In this document: positions 60,508 through 64,000 of the stretch, piece by piece
Layout of the letters: each line of letters begins with the position of its first letter
Position numbering within the stretch: position 1 is the stretch's first letter
DNA from: Zongyangia hominis
GTDB lineage: Bacteria > Bacillota > Clostridia > Oscillospirales > Ruminococcaceae
Reading direction: 5' to 3'
NCBI RefSeq assembly: GCF_014385095.1
Contig: NZ_JACRTC010000001.1
Coordinates: forward strand, 1-64,000
DNA: 64,000 nucleotides
Program-made: the position numbers and the translations under genes
Notes under the pieces: model-generated
Database searches by the model: none
Told to the model about the DNA's origin: nothing
What the model saw: the letters and a program-made list of their open reading frames with translations, nothing else

Positions 60508-62913
60508 TTGAAATATGATTTTGCCGGTATAGAGAAAAAATGGCAGGACATCTGGGACAAAAATAATACGTTTGCGGCGAAAAACGACTACACGAAGCCG
60601 AAGTTTTATGCGCTGGTGGAGTTTCCCTATCCTTCGGGCCAGGGACTGCACGTGGGGCATCCCCGCTCCTATACGGCGCTGGACATCGTGGCCAGAAAGC
60701 GCCGCTTACAGGGCTATAACGTGCTCTATCCCATGGGATGGGACGCCTTTGGCCTGCCCACCGAGAATTTTGCCATCAAAAACCACATCCATCCGGAGAT
60801 TGTAACCAAAAACAATGTGGCCCGTTTTAAGCAGCAGCTCAAGAGCCTGGGCCTCTCCTTTGACTGGAACCGGGAAATCAACACCACCGACCCTGACTAT
60901 TACAAATGGACCCAGTGGATTTTCATCCAGCTGTTTAAAAAGGGACTGGCCTACAAAAAAGAGATGGCCGTCAACTGGTGCACCTCCTGTAAGGTGGTGC
61001 TGGCCAACGAAGAGGTGGTCGGCGGCGTCTGCGAGCGGTGCGGCGGGGAAGTCATCCGCAAGGTCAAGAGCCAGTGGATGCTCAAAATCACCGAGTACGC
61101 CCAGCGCCTCATCGACGACCTGGATTTGGTCGACTACATGGACAAGATCAAGATCAGCCAGAAAAACTGGATTGGACGCTCCACCGGCGCGGAGGTGGAC
61201 TTCGGTACCACCGCCGGCGACGTTTTAAAAGTTTACACCACCCGCCCGGATACCCTGTTCGGCGCCACCTACATGGTCATTTCCCCGGAGCATCCGTACT
61301 TAGCGCAGTGGGCCGACCGGATTCATAACATGGACGACATCCGCGCCTATCAGGCGGAGGCGGCCAAAAAGTCCGACTTTGAGCGCACCGAGGTGGTCAA
61401 GGAGAAGACCGGCGTCAAAATCGACGGGGTCTGCGGCGTCAATCCCGTCAATGGGAAGGAAATCCCCATCTTCGTTTCCGACTATGTCCTGATGACCTAC
61501 GGCACCGGCGCCATCATGGCGGTTCCGGCCCACGACACCCGGGACTGGGAGTTCGCCAAGAAGTTTAACCTGCCCATCATCGAGGTGGTGAGGGGCGGCG
61601 ACGTGGAGAAGGAAGCCTTCACCGACTGCGAGACCGGCGTCATGGTCAACTCCGACTTTTTAGACGGTCTGAGCGTGGAGGAAGCCAAAGAAAAGATTAA
61701 AGACTGGCTCTCGGAGACCGGCAAGGGCCATCCGAAGGTCAATTACAAGCTGCGCGACTGGGTCTTCTCCCGTCAGCGCTACTGGGGCGAGCCGATTCCG
61801 CTGGTCTACTGCGAGAAGTGCGGCTGGGTGCCCCTGCCCGAGTCCGAACTGCCTTTGCGCCTGCCCGAGGTGGAGTCCTACGAACCCACCGGCGACGGCG
61901 AATCGCCGCTGGCGGCCATGGACGAGTGGGTGAACACCACCTGCCCCCATTGCGGCGGACCGGCCAAGCGGGAGACGGACACCATGCCCCAGTGGGCGGG
62001 TTCCTCCTGGTACTTCCTGCGCTACTGCGACCCCCACAACGACGAGGCGCTGGCCTCCAAGGAGGCGCTGGATTACTGGATGCCGGTGGACTGGTATAAC
62101 GGCGGCATGGAGCACACCACCCTCCACCTGCTCTACTCCCGGTTCTGGAGCAAGTTCCTCTACGACCTGGGCATCCTCAGTAAACCCGAGCCCTATCAGA
62201 AGCGGACCAGCCACGGCATGATTCTGGGCGAAAACGGCGAGAAGATGAGTAAATCCAGAGGCAACGTGGTCAATCCCGACGAAATTGTCGGGGAGTACGG
62301 CGCGGACACCATGCGCCTCTACGAAATGTTCATCGGCGACTTCGAGAAGGCCGCGCCCTGGAGCTCCAGCTCCATCAAGGGCTGCAAGCGCTTCTTAGAC
62401 CGCATCTGGGCGCTGCAGGAGAACGTCATCCCCGGCGAAGGCTACCGCAAGGAGCTGGAGACCGCGTTCCATCAGACCATCAAGAAGGTGAGCGAGGACA
62501 TCGAGGCCCTCAAGTTTAACACCGCCATCGCGGCCATGATGAGCCTGCTCAACGATATTTCCGCCACCGGCTCCATCACCCGCGGCGAATATAAGACTCT
62601 GCTTATCCTCTTAAACCCCTTCGCGCCCCACATCAGCGAGGAAATTTGGGAGGCCCAGCAGATGGGCGGCATGGTGAATGAGGCCCAGTGGGTTTCCTAC
62701 GACGAGGACAAGTGCAAGGAGAGCACCATTGAAATCGCGGTGCAGATCTGCGGAAAAATCCGCGCGAGAATCACCGTACCCGCCGACATCGACAAGGACA
62801 GCGTCCTGGTCCAGGCCAAAGCGGACCCGGCCGTCGCCCCGCTCCTTTCCGGCAAGCAGATCGTCAAGGAAATTTATGTGCCCGGAAAACTTGTCAACAT
62901 CGTGGCCAAATAA
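60508..62913 (+). CDS. leuS: Leucine-tRNA ligase
   Basis: A class I aminoacyl-tRNA synthetase of 801 residues. HIGH-type motif HVGH after FPYPSGQGL, a zinc-ribbon insertion (CTSC...CERC), CP1 editing domain (T-rich [19 protein letters not shown]), KMSKS followed by RGN, and C-terminal anticodon-binding domains. TTG 60508 is preferred: AAAGGGG lies 9 bases upstream and the protein then opens (M)[12 protein letters not shown], as in other LeuRS. A TTG at 60499 directly follows the Shine-Dalgarno. Confidence 0.97.
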   Translation: MKYDFAGIEKKWQDIWDKNNTFAAKNDYTKPKFYALVEFPYPSGQGLHVGHPRSYTALDIVARKRRLQGYNVLYPMGWDAFGLPTENFAIKNHIHPEIVTKNNVARFKQQLKSLGLSFDWNREINTTDPDYYKWTQWIFIQLFKKGLAYKKEMAVNWCTSCKVVLANEEVVGGVCERCGGEVIRKVKSQWMLKITEYAQRLIDDLDLVDYMDKIKISQKNWIGRSTGAEVDFGTTAGDVLKVYTTRPDTLFGATYMVISPEHPYLAQWADRIHNMDDIRAYQAEAAKKSDFERTEVVKEKTGVKIDGVCGVNPVNGKEIPIFVSDYVLMTYGTGAIMAVPAHDTRDWEFAKKFNLPIIEVVRGGDVEKEAFTDCETGVMVNSDFLDGLSVEEAKEKIKDWLSETGKGHPKVNYKLRDWVFSRQRYWGEPIPLVYCEKCGWVPLPESELPLRLPEVESYEPTGDGESPLAAMDEWVNTTCPHCGGPAKRETDTMPQWAGSSWYFLRYCDPHNDEALASKEALDYWMPVDWYNGGMEHTTLHLLYSRFWSKFLYDLGILSKPEPYQKRTSHGMILGENGEKMSKSRGNVVNPDEIVGEYGADTMRLYEMFIGDFEKAAPWSSSSIKGCKRFLDRIWALQENVIPGEGYRKELETAFHQTIKKVSEDIEALKFNTAIAAMMSLLNDISATGSITRGEYKTLLILLNPFAPHISEEIWEAQQMGGMVNEAQWVSYDEDKCKESTIEIAVQICGKIRARITVPADIDKDSVLVQAKADPAVAPLLSGKQIVKEIYVPGKLVNIVAK

Positions 62914-62953
62914 AATTGTGGAATCTGACCAAATCAGAACCGAGAGATATTAC

Positions 62954-62983
62954 TTGACATAGGCAACTATGTTATTGTATAAT
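62954..62983 (+). promoter_or_regulatory. Promoter of rpsU
   Basis: TTGACA (62954-62959), an 18-base spacer and TATAAT (62978-62983), both perfect. 61 bases upstream of the ATG. Confidence 0.88.
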
Positions 62984-63044
62984 AAATGTTGTTACACTTT
63001 GTGTAAAAAACTCCTGTCGCGTGGCGGAGGGAGGGAATGAGTAA

Positions 63045-63221
63045 ATGGCTGAAATTCGCATTAAAGATAATGAATCTCTTGACAGCGCTCTGAGACGTTT
63101 TAAAAGACAGTGCGCCAGAGCTGGCGTATTAGCGGAGGTCCGCAAAAGAGAGCATTACGAGAAGCCTTCTGTCAAACGGAAAAAGAAGTCAGAGGCAGCA
63201 CGCAAACGCAAATTCAAATAA
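63045..63221 (+). CDS. rpsU: 30S ribosomal protein S21
   Basis: A 58-residue, highly basic protein beginning [20 protein letters not shown] and ending in RKRKFK, the standard S21 pattern. It is preceded by GGAGGGAGGG at 9 bases and has its own promoter and terminator. Too short for a 60-residue cut-off. Confidence 0.97.
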   Translation: MAEIRIKDNESLDSALRRFKRQCARAGVLAEVRKREHYEKPSVKRKKKSEAARKRKFK

Positions 63222-63253
63222 GTCTTTGCGGTGTGCTACTCCAAAAGACGATG

Positions 63254-63280
63254 AAAGCGGACAGTTTTGTCCGCTTTTTT
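63254..63280 (+). terminator. Terminator of rpsU
   Basis: A stem AAAGCGGACA/TGTCCGCTTT with a GTTT loop and a continuing T run. Confidence 0.9.
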
Positions 63281-63291
63281 CATTTGGCATG

Positions 63292-63334
63292 AAAAATAGG
63301 CCCGCTGGGGAATTTCCCCAGCGGGCCTATTTTT
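63292..63334. terminator. Bidirectional terminator between rpsU and the minus-strand genes
   Basis: A nearly perfect palindrome of about 20 bp flanked by A5 and T5, so it works in both directions; on the minus strand it follows the small membrane protein gene by 10 bases. Confidence 0.9.
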
Positions 63335-63344
63335 GTGCGCGTTC

Positions 63345-63560
63345 TTATCTTCTGCGCCCTTTTGGACCGAGCACAGGATCCTCCGCCTTTTTCTTATTGG
63401 ACTTATAAAAGAAGTGGAACAAAACCGCCCACAAAAAGGCCACGATGCCCCAGACGGCGGTGCTGGTCTGCCGGTCGTAAACAAAAGCGAGCATCAGCGC
63501 CACACAGGCGGCGCAGAAGATGAGGGAGAGCCATTTGAAGATATTGGTTTTATTTTGCAT
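63345..63560 (-). CDS. Small membrane protein of unknown function
   Basis: A 71-residue protein with two hydrophobic helices (about residues 9-27 and 33-52) and a strongly basic tail (KSNKKK...KGRRR). The ATG at 63560 has GGAGG 9 bases upstream; a longer frame to 63614 has no start signal. It is next to and downstream of birA on the minus strand. No family recognised. Confidence 0.65.
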   Translation of the reverse strand: MQNKTNIFKWLSLIFCAACVALMLAFVYDRQTSTAVWGIVAFLWAVLFHFFYKSNKKKAEDPVLGPKGRRR

Positions 63561-63622
63561 GGAGTTTTTCCTCCTTTCAGGGAAAATCAAAATGTGAGAA
63601 AGCGAGCCGGGCATGTGGCACG

Positions 63623-64000
63623 CTAGGTCCCGGCGGGGGTGCGGATGGAGATTTCCCCCGAGCGCAGGGCGGCGACGGACCCGTCGTCCCGTTTGACCAA
63701 AAGAGCCCCGTTAGCATCCACATCCAACGCCACCCCTTCATAGGTCTCACGGGCAGAGAGGACCTCCACCCGCTCCCCCAGCATGCACAGCCGCTGACGG
63801 TAGTCGGAGAGAAGTGCGGCGGTGTCCATCTGGGCGAGGAAAGCGTCGTAGCGGGGCCAGAAGGCGTCTAAGAGGGCCGCGCAGAGGGCGCAGCGGGAAA
63901 TGGGCTTGTCCGTCACTTCGCGCAGGGAAGCGGCCCTGGAAGCGATTTCGGGAGGGAAGACGGATTCCCCGCAGTTGAGGCCGATGCCCACCACGGCAAA
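63623..64000 (-). CDS. birA: Biotin-[acetyl-CoA-carboxylase] ligase, C-terminal part
   Basis: The visible 125 residues (the gene runs off the window) contain VVGIGLNCG, the conserved strand after the biotin-binding loop, and a C-terminal SH3-like domain (SARETYEGVALDVDANGALLVKR-like pattern, then GSVAALRSGEIS). This is the end of the BirA/LplA-type ligase that biotinylates carboxyl carriers. Whether it has an N-terminal repressor domain cannot be seen. Confidence 0.88.
   Translation of the reverse strand, partial: FAVVGIGLNCGESVFPPEIASRAASLREVTDKPISRCALCAALLDAFWPRYDAFLAQMDTAALLSDYRQRLCMLGERVEVLSARETYEGVALDVDANGALLVKRDDGSVAALRSGEISIRTPAGT

Overview
The window is about 60% G+C. It carries a spore-forming, anaerobic, Gram-positive gene set: spo0A and spoIVB side by side, a four-subunit ferredoxin-dependent 2-oxoacid oxidoreductase, AddAB instead of RecBCD, cell-wall-anchored surface proteins with NPxSGD-type tails, and Firmicutes gene orders such as ruvC-ruvA-ruvB, ecfA1-ecfA2-ecfT-truA, infC-rpmI-rplT, dprA-topA-trmFO, plsX-rnc-smc-ftsY and yhbY-nadD-yqeK-rsfS. 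This points to a high-GC member of Clostridia, probably the Oscillospiraceae/Ruminococcaceae. Genus and species cannot be read from the sequence alone.

Layout. 1-148 is the tail of a wall-anchored protein. 474-549 is tRNA-Val on the minus strand. 761-9014 holds RuvCAB, GlmM, an rRNA-methyltransferase-like enzyme, the ECF vitamin-transporter energising module and TruA. 9003-9430 is a 111-bp tandem repeat starting inside the truA stop region. 9459-13827 holds a membrane-anchored DUF5711-like protein, CvpA and a ClpE-type unfoldase. 13904-14448 is a tRNA cluster (Gly, Arg, His, Gln). 14543-18489 holds a zinc-ribbon/Ig-like membrane protein and a solute-binding/GGDEF sensor interrupted by a frameshift in a run of T. 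18492-20302 is a MATE exporter behind a long structured leader. 20425-24606 is a large secreted GH32 fructan hydrolase. 24896-28494 holds an alkyltransferase, FeoAB and a repeat-rich gene-free stretch. 28533-31248 holds a SLOG protein, SpoIVB and Spo0A. 31456-34783 is a P-loop ATPase followed by a VOR-type operon. 34920-41789 is addB-addA. 41837-49099 is the IF3/L35/L20 operon with an attenuator, then an RNA methyltransferase, DprA, TopA and TrmFO. 49100-56990 is plsX-rnc-radical SAM-smc-ftsY-rdgB. 57037-62913 is yhbY-(gap)-nadD-yqeK-LCP-rsfS-leuS. 62954-63221 is rpsU. The window ends with a small membrane protein and a truncated birA.

Most of the window is ordinary housekeeping DNA. The unusual parts are: (i) three gene-free stretches made of tandem, degenerate or inverted repeats with strong hairpins (9003-9430, 27962-28383, 57360-57620) plus a weaker one at 25300-25470; (ii) the ~225-nt leader upstream of the MATE gene, with a consensus promoter, mutually exclusive pairings and two terminators in series, which matches no riboswitch class I recognise; (iii) the frameshifted two-sensor diguanylate cyclase; (iv) the multi-domain GH32 protein, whose anchor region is closely related to that of the truncated protein at the window start.

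Start codons deserve attention. About ten genes are best started at TTG with a well-placed Shine-Dalgarno, several at GTG, and infC at ATT, so ATG-only calls would misplace many N-termini.
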